From Pseudofabraea citricarpa (lineage: Eukaryota; Ascomycota; Leotiomycetes; Helotiales; Dermateaceae): a stretch of DNA of 64,000 bases. The notes under the pieces are model-generated. The model made no database searches and was not told the origin of the DNA. It was given only the letters and a program-made list of their open reading frames with translations. The stretch is taken from NCBI GenBank assembly GCA_029641185.1, contig JAPWGK010000024.1, positions 434,001 to 498,000 on the forward strand, in the 5' to 3' direction. This document shows positions 21,400 to 33,178 of the stretch, one piece after another. The position numbers were made by a program, and so were the translations under genes. Each line of letters begins with the position of its first letter. Position 1 is the stretch's first letter.

Positions 21400-23062
21400 G
21401 TTGGAAGGGGAGAGCCAGGCAAAATAGTGAGATGGCAAGATGACGGAGGTGCGTGACAAGAAGTACTCTGAGCTGACAGAGGTGGGCTGCCAGTGAAGGG
21501 TAATGCCTACTAGCGGGGTGATTTTGAGTTACTCGCTCGGCATTATTGAATACAAGATATCTTAAGATCTGTGCGCTCCACCTTGGAGGGCAGATCTTGA
21601 CAGCCCCCGCGATGTGTTCAAGGGTCCGGCTGAGTTTGGAGATTACTCTTGAGTGGCTGTCTGTGCTCTGCAACTCGAGCTGGCTGGGGAGCTCTGCTCT
21701 GGGATCGAGTCTCGATAACCTCTGCAAGTACGGTAGCACCGAGGTTGTACTGAGAGGGGATACGGTAGATGATGACGTCTTTTGAACACTGGCACAGAAG
21801 ATCCTGGGGATGGCGAGCCGATTGAGAAGGTTCTTTCTTGGATGATGGTCCGGGAGTGCTTCGTGCTTCTTCGCAGGCCGCGGGCTTGGGGGAGTGTTAT
21901 TGTACGAAAGTGCACTCCAATGGGAAACTTCCCGGCCACCAGCACCAGCACCAGCATCTCCTGTCGGCCGGAAGAGGTATAGAATCAACTTTCCCGTTAT
22001 TGAAGCTGTTAGTGGCTTCGGGGCGGGACCCGGGAGCTGGCTTAGGGCCCCCGGTCTATCTCATTGACCTTCCATTCCCGGTGCGCATTGTGCTTGGATC
22101 CTTGCGAAGATGAGGATACAAACAGAAGGCTGCAGAGCACCGTCAGCCATGAATCGTGATGGTTGTGTCGTGTCGTGGTGAGCGAATTGAATGGATGATG
22201 CGTGTGAAGACAAGTAGATACAGTGATCGAACAAGGTTTTGGGGATCGTAACAAGGTTTGTCCTGGATCTAGATGTGACCTCGGCTGAATGTCCCGAAAA
22301 CGACAAGTCTGATTTGCTGCTCTCCACATTATCACTGACATGCTTCTCCCACACTAACGCCACCCACACTCACTCTCACACTCACAACATACAACGTACG
22401 TACAGTAGGTACAGCTTCAAAGACCGACCCCGCTCGATTGTACAGTACGAACAAATCCAATGGGTCGCAACTATTGAAGGAATACTACAGCGAAGGCGCA
22501 AAGAAGATTTGACGACAAAGCCCTGCCAACGGTCGGCCTCACGGCTTCTGCCAATGGCAGCATCTCTGCCATCTTTACTAGTCTACCAATGCCCCCCAAG
22601 CACCCTCTTTGCCCAGGACACACCATTACTGTTACGACGCTGTGCCCTCAGCCCCATGCAATAGCTAGAATCGAGACTACTGTATGAGAGGATACTTCTG
22701 TTTGCAGAATTGGCGCTATCTTGTGGGAGCTTGTGGGAGCGCTAGCCTAACCTCATCCCTCGACTGGCCATTGACAGCTTGACAGCCATTGCAACCTTGA
22801 TATGACACCATGGGAAACTTAAACCATATTTCAGCATCCGATGTTTGCCGCAGAGAACCATACTGTAAAGGGCTCGCATGAACCAAGTACTTCTCTCTGC
22901 AAGCAGGGCTGGGAACGGTTTGGGGAAGGCTAGTACCAGGGTATGACATAATGCTATGTACACGAAGTGTGTGTATGTACCTAAGTATGTATATATTGAT
23001 GTATACACTGGCTTCAATCTTATACTCCTATTACGTTCTCACTGCCCTCTTTTCTCCCTCAC
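21400..23062. other. Upstream region of RGS-LOV gene; 3' flank of CBM1 gene
   Basis: This 1.7-kb region carries no convincing gene. The minus-strand open stretch 21344-21988 overlaps the start of the RGS-LOV gene out of frame and has no recognisable domain. CACTCACAC-type runs occur near 22355-22390. Upstream ORFs in the RGS-LOV leader are possible but not demonstrable. Confidence 0.4.
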
Positions 23063-24029
23063 TCAATCAACAGCAGTTGCGCCGTTGTAAAAATGGATCT
23101 GAATTTGATCAGCTTTCACTCGTCATCTAAAATCAAAACAGCATCTTACCGTCTCATCAGCACACCCTGCCGGTGTGTTATAAGCATAAGGACCCAGGTT
23201 GATAAACAACTGCTGGTTTGCACAGACCAGCCAGGCGCTCAAGTTGGGACGACTGATACCTGCTACGCTCCACTGTAAAGCATCACCCGACCATGAAAAG
23301 GTACCATAGGTGTTGGGCGTCGTTGTGAATGTGACAGCGAGCTTGACGACAGTGGAGTTGGCCTGCTGCTCAACATTGGCATATAGCAGCCCACCACTGG
23401 CAGAGACCAATTCAACGAGCTGTCCATTGACAATATTGTATTGTCCAGCCGTGGTATATGAAGAGAGAATTGCTGTTCCAGCTACGTTTGTTGGGCTCGT
23501 TTGGAGGTATGCGTGGAAATTTGGGGCCTCAACTGCACGAATCCAGATATATGGACTCTGTAGTGTTGCTCCCGGATATCCACCACCTGAAGCGGTTGTC
23601 GAGACTGGTGGTGTTGTGGTTGCCGTCCCCGTTCTGGTGCTTGTTACCGAAGTAAGTGTGGTCCCAGCGGCGCCTGGCAAGCATTGGGAATAATCTTGAG
23701 AGCATGTTAACCAACAAATTTGTTTTGGGAGTGGTGGATTATTCACAATCACTATGCATGGTCAGTATATCTGCTTTATATCTCTACCCTTGGGACTAAC
23801 TCACTTCGACTTTGTGCAGGTATATCCACTAACACAAGTGGTTGCTCCAGACCATCCGATGCCACCACCTAGTATCGTCAGAAATCGACAACCAAGTCAC
23901 ATTGCATCTGCTCTTTTCTAAAGTTCGATTTCCTTTTTCCATTGGAAACTTACATTGGGCCCAGGCAGGCTGCTGAGCATACACCAATGCACCAGCAAAA
24001 AAGACGATATTCTTTATAGTCGAAAGCAT
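23063..24029 (-). CDS. Secreted CBM1 cellulose-binding protein
   Basis: This is a secreted protein of about 241 residues with an N-terminal fungal cellulose-binding module. Proposed exons are 24029-23954, 23868-23805, 23751-23747 (5 nt), 23694-23150 and 23098-23063. Residues 1 to about 18 form a signal peptide. The CBM1 then reads WAQCGGIGWSGATTC, CVSGYTCTKS and, only if the 5-nt exon is used, NDYYSQCLPG, which is the exact family consensus with its four cysteines and aromatic binding residues. A Thr/Ser/Gly linker leads to a second domain of unknown fold, seen in other secreted fungal proteins, with IRAVEAPNFHAYLQT, QYNIVNGQLVELVS and RPNLSAWLVC, ending TIHFYNGATAVD. No catalytic motif is visible. 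It probably targets plant cell walls. Confidence 0.85.
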
Positions 24030-24722
24030 ATTAAAATATTCAATTCTGTAGAAGCAAGCCGAAAACAAGACGGGCACAAAACAGAACCTCAAAAAATAAG
24101 CTCAGCTGCGGGCTATTAAGCACTTTTAATATTGCAGATCTGGCCTTGAAAATTCTCAAGCCGTTTCCGGACCGATACCCCATAGTGAAGTCCCATTTCG
24201 GCAATTTGGCAAAATAAATCCTACCCTCTCACCTGACTACCCTGGAAGTGTAGTGATGGTTCCGGTATTAAGCATTAGTTGGAGTGACGAATGAGAGCCG
24301 AACAGGCTGATCTCTAACCAATGTGCCGTCGGCAATTCTGCAGCTTCTCATTTAGCGAGTCACAGATAAACGACGAGGGCGAACCCCCGAATCTACGAAG
24401 GGAAAATCTCATACCAATCTTCGAAAACAGATTGTGAATGAATTATCGAAAGAAACCGAAACAAAATATACAAGACAGAAAAAAACAAGAAAGCTTCTTT
24501 TCTCCCCCGGAAAGCTTAAACCGCATGATGTAAAATCAATCTGCAGCCTTGATCACCACCTTCGCACCACTCGTCCAATCAAGAGTGGGGTGAAATGAGA
24601 TCACTCTTCTACATATTCTTGCCCGGCAAATCACACACACTCTCTCCTATCCCCCAGTCAAACCCCCGCCCGACCTGCATCCAGACACGAAAACCAAATC
24701 ACGCCCTGCCAAAAACCAACAA
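24030..24722. promoter_or_regulatory. Divergent promoter, CBM1 protein and short-chain dehydrogenase
   Basis: This is the shared upstream region of two divergent genes. It shows AGAAAAAAACAAGAAAGC-like A-rich sequence at 24477-24495 and CT-rich sequence before the dehydrogenase start. No coding region was recognised. Confidence 0.4.
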
Positions 24723-25790
24723 ATGCCACAAACGTGGTTAATAGTCGGCGGGACGCGAGGCATCGGTTATGAGTTCGTCTCCCAAGTGCTGAAAGCAGGA
24801 AATAGCGTTCTCGCAACCTACCGCAGCCTCTCTTCTGCAGCGCCGCTTCAAAAACTCCAAGAGTCGTATCGCGAGACGCTCGAGATCTTGCAATGTGATG
24901 TTACGTCCGAAGAGAGCATCAAAGAACTAGCGAGGGGCGTGAGGGCGAAGCTTGCTAGCGAAGCAGAAGGAGAAGGGGTGATCGATGTAGTAGTTGTGAA
25001 CGCGGGAATTTTGGAATATCCTAATCGGGTGTCTGAGATGTGAGTATTACATCTGGTGTCCCTCTCACACACGAGGAAGAAAAGAAGAAGAAAAGGTTCG
25101 TTAACGATTAATTCTAACTCCTAGGAACTTCGCAACCTTCAACTCCCATCTCCAGACAAACACCATCGGCCCACTCATGACCGCTCAGCACCTGCTCAGA
25201 CTGTCTCCACACATCACCATCGAGACGCTCGTCTTCATCTCGTCCGACTCCGGCTCCGCGGCGCGCTTCCGTGGCTTCGAGGACGGCTTCGCCGCGTACG
25301 CGGCCTCGAAAGCCGCCCTGAATATGGGTATCCGTGTAAGCTCTCCTTTTCCTCTCCTTTCATGTCCCCGAGAAGAGAAAAAGCACCAGAGGGGGAAAAA
25401 AAAGAAGAAGAAAAAGGAAGAGAGACCATGGGTGTTGACTTGATATGTAAAAAGCATCTCGCGTGTGAGTTGCAGAGACAGTCGCACGCCAAAGAAGAAC
25501 AAAGTCAGACACAGACACAGACACAGACACACACCCTCTCTCTCCGTCCACCGCCCGTGGTTCTGGCCCTCCACCCCGGTGAGGTCTTGACGGACATGGC
25601 GAGGAACGTCGACGTGGACTGGGAAGTGCAGGGCGTCATCGAAGCGCCGGAGAGCATCCGCTGCATGATGGGGGTCGTTGCCGAGAAAGGGAGGGGAGGT
25701 GCGGACGAGGGGGGGAAGACGACGGGCGGGAGGGTCGAGGAAGGCGAGGCGAGCTTTTGGACTTGGGAGGGCGTCAGGTATCCTTGGTGA
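24723..25790 (+). CDS. Short-chain dehydrogenase/reductase, C-factor-like
   Basis: This is a predicted NAD(P)-dependent classical SDR of about 287 residues. Exons are 24723-25039, 25125-25335 and 25455-25790. It carries the cofactor motif GGTRGIG near the N-terminus, CDVTSEE (adenine-site aspartate), NAG, a serine in VFISSDSGS and the catalytic YAASK, followed by HPGEVLTDMAR, typical of CsgA/C-factor-like SDRs. An insertion rich in QTQTQTQT (a CAGACA repeat, 25503-25531) interrupts the region after HLACELQRQ, and there is a Gly/Glu-rich insertion near the C-terminus. Both look like lineage-specific low-complexity growth. The substrate is unknown. Confidence 0.85.
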
Positions 25791-26213
25791 TCCTTCTTTT
25801 TCTTTTTTCTCAAAGAAAAAGAGAAGAAGAGGAAAGAGGAAAAAGAGGAAAAGAAAAGGAGTAGGAGTTGGTAGGGAGAGATAGACAGGTACTCACGCGA
25901 GGCAGTACGTGGATGCAGTAGATGTTTTTTCTTCTTCTAAATTTACATAGCATAACATGGCATGGCATGAGGACCTAGACATGTAACAGCAACAGAAAGA
26001 AGGAAAGAAAGAAAGAAAGAGAAGAAAGGAAACGTGGAAATTGGTAGGCACAGATGGATAGATACTTACACAACAAGGTAGTGGTAGATAAGAGTAGATG
26101 TCTTTTCTAAATTTACATGACATGACATGATATAAGCAAACCTACCTGCCTAGGTATACAACAAGGAATAGAAAGACTATAAAAAAAAACGCCAGAAACC
26201 CAACGTTCAAAAT
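25791..26213. other. Intergenic, GA-rich with a degenerate direct repeat
   Basis: A run of GA-rich sequence (25805-25865, 25990-26030) surrounds two related copies of about 95 bp, at 25868-25970 and 26041-26140. The region lies between the convergent 3' ends of the dehydrogenase and the bZIP gene. Confidence 0.5.
25868..26140 (+). repeat. Degenerate direct repeat, about 95 bp x 2, offset 173 bp
   Basis: Each copy begins TTGGTAGG, contains GATA..TAC and GTAGATG and ends with TTCTAAATTTACAT followed by CATGGCATG- or CATGACATG-like triplets. The similarity is clear in the last 40 bp and weaker before. Confidence 0.65.
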
Positions 26214-27341
26214 CTAAACCTCCACCTCCTCCTCCTCCTCCTCCTCCTCCTCCTCGATAACCAAGTCCGGCTCGCCGCGTTTCGAGCGCCAGTAGTTCGC
26301 AGCGTCGATGACGTCCTGGCAGCCCCGGAACAGGTGCTTCCACTTGAGGAAGAAGGCCTCGTCGATCTCCCAGTTGCAAGTCTGATCCGGGTCGGCCCAG
26401 ACGATGAAGCCGGTCCTCGCGCCCGTGACGCCCCTGGCGCACAGGGTCTGGTGGGCGCGCGTGTCGACGCCGTAGACCATGTCGAGGCAGATCTCGACGT
26501 CGTCGACCGAGTCGCCGGCCCGGATGAGGTTGTCGCGGTACTGGGCGAAGGGCAGGACGTCGATCTCGGGGTGGTGCGGCACGGTGCGCTGCAGGTGCGT
26601 CGGGTACAGCGTCGGCGGCAGGTGCGTCAGTGGTGGTGCCGCCGACGCCGTCGTCGAGTTCCACGGCGAGAGCACGTCCAGCTCCATGTCTGTCGGTTCT
26701 AGACCGAGCACGAAGACGTTCTGCGCCAGGGCGCGGATCAGGTTGAAGTGCAGCAGCGTGAGCAGCGCGTGGTCGACCGACAGCGGGTAGATGTGTGTCT
26801 GTGTGACGAAGCTGCGGAAGTCACTCGACGTCATGACGAGATTCATGATGGCTTTGTTGACGAGACATGCGTTTTTGGGGCTCTTGGCCTCGACGAGCTC
26901 TGTCGTGCAGGTGTCGTCGTCGCTCTCCGGAGACGTCCTCCTCTCGGGCAACGAAAAGAGAGACGTGTTGGCCCGTGTGAGATTCTCATCTGATATGATC
27001 CGAGGAGCGAATATCACTTTCCCGGATCTCTCGTAGGCTTCTCGGAAGGTGGCTGGTAGATGGCCACGGAGGTCTGAAGTCAACTGACCAGCCTTTCGCT
27101 TCCCTGGCCAGATGTTAGTTGCCGTTTGGAGAGCATGAGCATCAAGCATCAAGCATCAAGCCTCAGCAGGGCGGGTCTCACGAGAAGATCTCTGGTTTAA
27201 CCTATTCTGCAGTTTCCTCCGGACCCTTGGATTCGAGAAGCCGCTCCAATCGTCTCTAGTCTGCACATCGGCTCCCTGGATCATAGGAAAGACCTCGATC
27301 ACGGGCGTAGCACTGCTAAGGACCGGCCCGCTCGATGCCAT
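26214..27341 (-). CDS. bZIP transcription factor, DUF3425 type
   Basis: This is a predicted nuclear DNA-binding protein of about 349 residues. Exons are 27341-27182 and 27103-26214. The first exon encodes DDWSGFSNPRVRRKLQNRLNQRSS, and the splice completes it as RKRKA, giving a bZIP basic region (RRKLQNRLNQRSSRKRK). The following leucine zipper is weak or absent, as is usual in this group. The second exon holds the DUF3425 region, with HIYPLSVDHALLTLLHFNLIRALAQN and the C-terminal WADPDQTCNWEIDEAFFLKWKHLF. The protein ends in a run of about 11 Glu from a GAG microsatellite. It sits 0.6 kb from bioDA, but there is no sequence evidence that it regulates biotin genes. Confidence 0.88.
26220..26255 (-). 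repeat. (GAG)n microsatellite encoding a poly-Glu tail
   Basis: Eleven to twelve tandem CTC/GAG triplets encode the acidic C-terminus of the bZIP protein, just before its stop codon. Confidence 0.92.
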
Positions 27342-27966
27342 GGTGAGCTATTCTGGAACTGGGCTTCGGGATCGGAGATATGCACAGAGATGCTCTTGGA
27401 AAGATGAGGTTTGAATAACCATCGTTTGCGAAGCTGCACTCTGCTGACATTAATAGCTTGTAGAAGTCTTGACCATCTATCCTGGCTGCACATCAATCGC
27501 ATGCAACCTGCTGACGGCGCTTACCCGTATCGGGCTTTCGGGTATTCAGGGCGGATTTAAGGTAGCGTGGACCCGGGCAGTGGGGTAGCCTTGAAAAGAA
27601 CTCTTGAAAAGAGACTTCTATATATCTACAATTGCTGGCCGGTATCGAGTCGAGAATTTGCTTGTAGGAATGTATCTTCGAAAGAAAAGAAATCAAGTTG
27701 AAAAGAGCTCAAGAGACTCAAAAATGCAAAGGTTGACCATTGGCGATATTTCCTTATTTGCTTATTTCCTTCCTACGGTGCTTCGCCCAATCACAGAGCC
27801 ACACAAGAGCACAGGATTCGTCTGTTGCACATCTCACCCCGTGAATCTTACGCGTTAACCACTCTCTCAAGCCATGATCGGATCGGCGAAACTCTTATCC
27901 GTCAACTTGACTCCTTTCTTTTACATGGCACAATCCAGACCATCACGAGACGCCCAAACCCATTTC
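27342..27966. other. Intergenic between bZIP gene and bioDA
   Basis: This is the upstream region of the bZIP gene and the 3' flank of bioDA. No coding pattern was recognised on either strand. Confidence 0.4.
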
Positions 27967-30494
27967 CTATGCCAACGGCAAAGCTGTTTCGAGGCGGTTC
28001 TCGATCTCGCGCAAAGTCTCTACCTCACTGGTTTGACTCGCCATCAGATATATCACGTTGCCCAGCACCCGACTATGGATATTGAATCCACCCTCGACGC
28101 CCTGGAGCAGTTTCTTTTGCAGCTCGCTCCCAGCCGTCGAGGTATAGCCAGCGTTGTCGCCATCATGTAAGTTGATGGCTAGCACAGAGCCGAGGGTGAT
28201 CACGGATTCGACATCCTTTGCGTGCGAGAGTCGAGAAACGAAGTCTTTTCCCCACACGCTCCAGATCTCAGTCTCCTCGATCTTCTTGGTTGAAGATGGG
28301 TTTGGCTCTGTCCAGTCTTTCTTATACTGATCCCAGTTCCCACCACGGTCCATGTCTATCATGGCTTGGACAGAAGTCTGGGCCACCTGGCAGCCAACAG
28401 CATGTGCAGTATAGCTGTGGCCATGCAGCAAGGCATCGCTCTTCTCGTCACTCAGGAAAGCTTCATAGACACTGTCGCTAGCGATTGTCGTGCAGAGCGG
28501 TAATAGTCCACCAGTCAGGAGTTTCGCATGAACAGAAATATCCGGATGTGTGTTCAATAGTGACGATGGTGTAAAGCTGCCCAGGCGATACAAGCCTGTA
28601 AAAACTTCGTCGAAAATTACGGGAAGTCCTTGCCAGGCTAGTTTGTCTGCTGGTGATGGCTTGTTGGTGCTCGTTCCAAATATTTCAGGATGCGACCGAA
28701 CAACATCAACGAGTGTTCTTTGAAATAACGGATCACTGAAGTCAAAGGTTAGTATAGTACAATTTGTTTTCGACTGCCACATACCAGAACAACATGCCGC
28801 CAGCTCCAAGAATAATAGGCTCTAGAACCAATGCTCCAAATCTCATGCCTTCGTCATGAACCAGTTCAAACAGTGTCTCTTTGATGTACTTCTCGTACTT
28901 TAGTTTCGCTTCACTATCGTCTCGTGTCACTGCAAATATATCTGCGAGTGTGGTAAAGCTCTCTGAGCCGAAGACATCTTTCAAACCAGCTGGAGCCTCT
29001 ACTACCCATCTTCCATCCTTCAATTTGACTTGTGGAAAGTCAAACCAGCATCCACGTTCTTGGTACCAATGGACCTTGTCATTGAAAGTCGATTGCTCGG
29101 AGCAATCCATTGCCCCGATAGTGTCACCGTGGTAGCTTCCCTTCAACCCAAGAATACCCACCTCCTTGGGATCTTCTCCTGACCAGCCATAACGATTTGA
29201 AGATGCAGTTAGAGCCATCTTCACCGCGACTTCTATACCAGTACTACCATCATCAGAAAAGAAAACTTTCTGCAATCTTGGATTCTTTAGATTATTAAGT
29301 AGGGTTTCAGTAATTTGAAGTGCAGGCTCGTGGATGGCTCCCGCGAACATCACATGTCCATACCGGCCAGCGGCATGAGCGGCTGACAATGCTAGATCTG
29401 GAGATCCGTGACCCAGACCTTGAGTCCACCAAGATGCGGAAGCATCAAAGGTCGTGTTTAGCAAGTTTTGAGCCGCTTCGCCCTTTACCGTTGCTCCTTC
29501 GGTTGACCCAACTGGATTATCTAACGTCTGGAAAAAGTCGCCGTATGCAGAATCTATGGTTAAAATGTGCTCGGGTTCCAGATTTTGATGCTGCGTGAAG
29601 GGGTACCAAATACTCTTGTGGGCCTTTGCAGCCAGATCCTCTAACCTCTCGATTCGAGCATCATGCCTCTCGTGACTTTGAGCAAGAAATTCTTCCAGCT
29701 CATCACTCTTTGCGGTCTGGCTGTAGTAGCGTTTCATTCCATCTTGATCTTCCACTTGGTCTCTGCCCGGCGATGGTGGAGGCGGCAGGGATAATGTCTT
29801 GATGCCCTTCTTTAGAAAATAGCTGGACAGATACTCGTGATTCCGATACGTGTCATCGCGAAAGACCAGGATGGAATCGACATGGTAGCCGCGGATGTGC
29901 AGCGACTCGAAGGCCGAGATGGTAGATGAGATGCCTCCCAGCCTCGAGTCGGCGACGAGGTGGACCGGCAAGCGGAGCGGGCGGTAGAGATCAGCTTGCG
30001 AGGAACCAGATGGAGCAGGCGAGTGCACTCCACCGGCCGTCTCAACAAAAGCAACGCCAGGACCCGATTCCGAATATCTCTTCACCTCTCGCGCGATCAA
30101 CTCGACCAGCAGCGAGTCTGACGGCGGCTATCATGTGATCAGCAAGTCAGCAATTCTCAATCGCTTGATCCGAGGAGGAACTACGTACCTTGGTGGTGCT
30201 GCCATCATGCTCGGCCGCTGCGATATGAGGGCTCACGGCCTTTGCGAACTGGAACAAGCACGTCGCCTTCGTCTCGGGCGCGAATAGCTTCAGGTGCCTC
30301 TCGTCCGCCTCGTCGGCCGGTCCCGTCGACACGGGTTTGAGATACCACACATTCTCCCCCTCTCTCCCTCTCTCGCTGGCCTTTGCGAGGGCGCGGCAGA
30401 GGATGGTCGAGAAGACGGTCTTGCCCACTCCCGTATTGGCGCCGTAGATCTGGTAGGTTCGTAGGTGGCGGTAGAGGATGGCACCACGAGACAT
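27967..30494 (-). CDS. bioDA: Bifunctional dethiobiotin synthetase / DAPA aminotransferase
   Basis: This fused enzyme performs the two middle steps of biotin synthesis: transamination of KAPA to DAPA and ATP-dependent ring closure to dethiobiotin. Exons are 30494-30189, 30127-28785 and 28735-27967, about 805 residues. The N-terminal BioD half begins near residue 15 with the P-loop GANTGVGKT and has KPVSTGP and VETAGGVHSP. The C-terminal BioA half is a class III aminotransferase with SIWYPFTQH, WWTQGLGHGSPDL, DDGSTGIEVAVKMA, KGSYHGDT, VIFDEVFTGLYRLG and the PLP lysine in AKLLTGG. The same BioD-BioA fusion is found in plants and filamentous fungi, where the enzyme is mitochondrial. It is divergent from bioF across a 1.06-kb promoter. 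Confidence 0.96.
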
Positions 30495-31550
30495 TGAGAG
30501 GGTGAGGGTGTGGGTGTGAGATCAATTGTTCGGATGGGGGGGTTTTCTTGATTCATGTACAGTAGAGTAGCATGCAGTATACTTTCTTTCTTTCCTTCTT
30601 TCTGTTGCCGTATAGTAAGTCGATATTCGTCTCATTAATACCCGATGCTGCTCAGTGGTGTGCTCGCTACAGTGGAGTGATGGGCTGGTGGGGGGAAGCT
30701 GGAAGTGCCCGCCCGCATGCAGGGGCAGGTACAGGGGAGCTCGAGAGCTCATAGAGGGGCTATGCAAGTACTGTACATCCATCCATCCATCCCTCCATCC
30801 CTCCGTCGCTCCACCCGCTTCCCCTCTCTCTTCAACCGACTTTCCCTCGAGGTGAGCGACTTGCAATAAATGACTCACTTAGCCTCAACAGATTTCCGAC
30901 AACAAAAGTCTATTGTGCATGTCAGGAAAAGAAAGGAAAAGAAGAAAGCCACTGGGCTGCTGTGGGTGGATCTGGAGCTGTGAAGCTGTGAAACTTAGGC
31001 TGGTTCCTGTTTTCTTTTGTGCTGTATAGATACAGTAGCTACAAGCTGGTCTTCGTGGTTGTCGATGGTTGGTTGGTTGGTGGGCTTGCTCGGATTGTGC
31101 CGAGGTTGGGTTGGGTTGGGTTTGGGGGATGGGTTTGGGTTGGTCAACTTGGTTACTGTACTCTACTCTACTCTACGGTATTAATTAATATTGCGCTCTC
31201 TTGGTCGCTTAAGGTTCAAGGTTCTGCTCTAGCAGGGAGTGAGTTGAGAGATAGCGAGGGACGGGTGCTGCACGATCAGTACCGTCCAGTCCAGTACCAC
31301 GCTGCAAGAGCATGGTAGTCGCATCATGGTTTCGTTTTAAATCTTTCCCATTAAGAATTTCCTAGGTCGTGTCTGTCTAGACTCTTGAATCAGAACGCTG
31401 TGCATCAATCGATATCAAGCTAAGTAGCGAATCCAGACATTCCAGAAAGGAGCCTCACGAACAACACCAGTGAGGAAACGAAACTCGAAATCGATTCAGA
31501 TTCTTCCACTTCTACTTCTTCTTCTCCTTCTTCTTCTTCTTCTTTCAACC
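30495..31550. promoter_or_regulatory. Divergent promoter of bioDA and bioF
   Basis: This is the shared upstream region of the two divergent biotin genes. It holds a CCATCCATCC-like run (30776-30815), GGTTGGTTGGT and GGGTTGGGTT runs (31066-31140), and a long CT-rich tract (31498-31545) immediately before the bioF ATG. No coding region was recognised. Confidence 0.5.
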
Positions 31551-33104
31551 ATGTCTCCAATCCCAGACTCGCCCTCAGCCTCGCCCTCGCCCTCGGCACT
31601 CCACAAATCCATGACCGCGCAACTGGCACGCCGACAAGACAACTCGTCGCTGCGAGCACTGACGCAAACAGCAGCAACGGCAAGCGACTTCTCATCGAAC
31701 GACTTCCTATCACTGGCGACGTCCGACGAGCTGCGGACGACGTTCCTGCGCACGCTGGGCGAGGCGCCCGACTTCCAGCTGGGGAGCACGGGGTCGCGGC
31801 TGCTGGACGGCAACTCGCCGTACGCAGAAGAGCTCGAGAGCGACGTGGCAGCCTTCCACGGCGCGCCCGCCGCGCTGCTCTTCAACTCGGGCTTCGATGC
31901 CAACGCGGGCTTCTTCGCCTGCGTCCCGCAGAGAGGCGACGCCCTCGTCTATGATGAGTTTATCCACGCTTCCGTCCACGAGGGGATGCGCGTGTCACGT
32001 GTGCCTGTCGAGCGGAGGCGTGCGTTTAGACATAACTGTCTCGAGTCGCTGAGGGCGTGTCTGGAGGACGTGAAGGACGAGATGGAGCTGAAGCGTACTG
32101 CTGGAGATGCACGTGGAGATGGAGATGGAGACGGTCATGGAAATAGTGTTTTCGTCGCCGTCGAGAGCTTGTATTCTATGGACGGCGATCTCGCTCCGCT
32201 CGCTGCCATCGTCCGTCTCGTCGAGCAGCTGTTCCCGACCGGGAACGCGCATATCGTCGTCGACGAGGCGCACTCGACGGGCATCTACGGCGCGAGGGGG
32301 AGGGGGATGGTATGTGCACTGGGGCTCGAAGAGCGCATCTTTGCACGGCTGCACACGTTTGGCAAAGCGCTGGGCTGCAACGGAGGTATGTTCTTTTTAA
32401 TTCTCTTTCTCTCTTTCTTTCTCTCACTTTTTTTTCCTTTTCTTTTTGCCCTGCTCGCTCATCACCGAGTAATCTCTCCAGCTCAAGCGATGTGATATCA
32501 CGAGGGGGAAAACATCTGGGCTGATATATCTCTCTGTGTTTGCGTGCATATAGCCGTCCTGCTCTGCGACCACCTCACGCGCTCCTACCTGATCAACTAC
32601 GCGCGCCCGCTGATCTACACGACCTTCATGTCTTTTCCGTCACTGGCGGCCATCAAGGCGGCCTACTCGCTGCTGCAGAGCGGCGCTACTGAACGTGTAA
32701 GACCAAGACCAAGACCCCTCCTACTGAGAGGTCATGAAAAACTGACAAGTCGTGAATGAATACAGCGAGCTGAAAAACTGCAAGATCTCATACGGCTTCT
32801 CTATGCCAAGCTGCAGACCTTACCGCTGGGCCATGGCGCTTTGTTGAGGATCCCCCCTGAGATGCCCAAGAGCCCTATCTTCTCGATCCTCAGTTCTAGC
32901 CCCAAGGATCTGGCTAAGTGGTGCCAGGAGGGCGGCTTCGTAGTCAGGGCTATCGTGTCTCCCACTGTACCGGTAGGGACGGAGAGGGTGAGAGTGTGTC
33001 TGCATGCAGAGAACACGGCCGACGAGATTAATAGGTTGGTGGGTAGAATGCAGCAGTGGGTAGACAGAACGGAGAAGAAAAATCCTAGAGAATCACGGCT
33101 ATAG
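31551..33104 (+). CDS. bioF: KAPA synthase (8-amino-7-oxononanoate synthase)
   Basis: This PLP-dependent alpha-oxoamine synthase condenses pimeloyl-CoA and alanine to KAPA, the first dedicated step of biotin synthesis. Exons are 31551-32385, 32554-32696 and 32766-33104, about 438 residues. Landmarks are SNDFLSLA, LGSTGSRLLDGN, FNSGFDANAG, YDEFIHASVHEG, VVDEAHSTGIYG and the PLP lysine in HTFGKALGCNGA. A short GDGDGDGHG insertion is low complexity. The protein ends in SRL, which fits the type 1 peroxisomal targeting signal; fungal KAPA synthase is known to act in peroxisomes, where pimeloyl-CoA is made. It converges on bioB with only 74 bp between stop codons. Confidence 0.95.
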
Positions 33105-33178
33105 ATGATAAAAAAGAAACATAAATCAATCGACAAGTTTTGTATTCAAGTTATTTTTTTGCTTCTTTCTTTTCAACA

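Noticed and set aside
21344..21988. 214-codon minus-strand frame overlapping the RGS-LOV start
   Set aside because: Out of frame with the photoreceptor, no recognisable domain, and composition of random reading.
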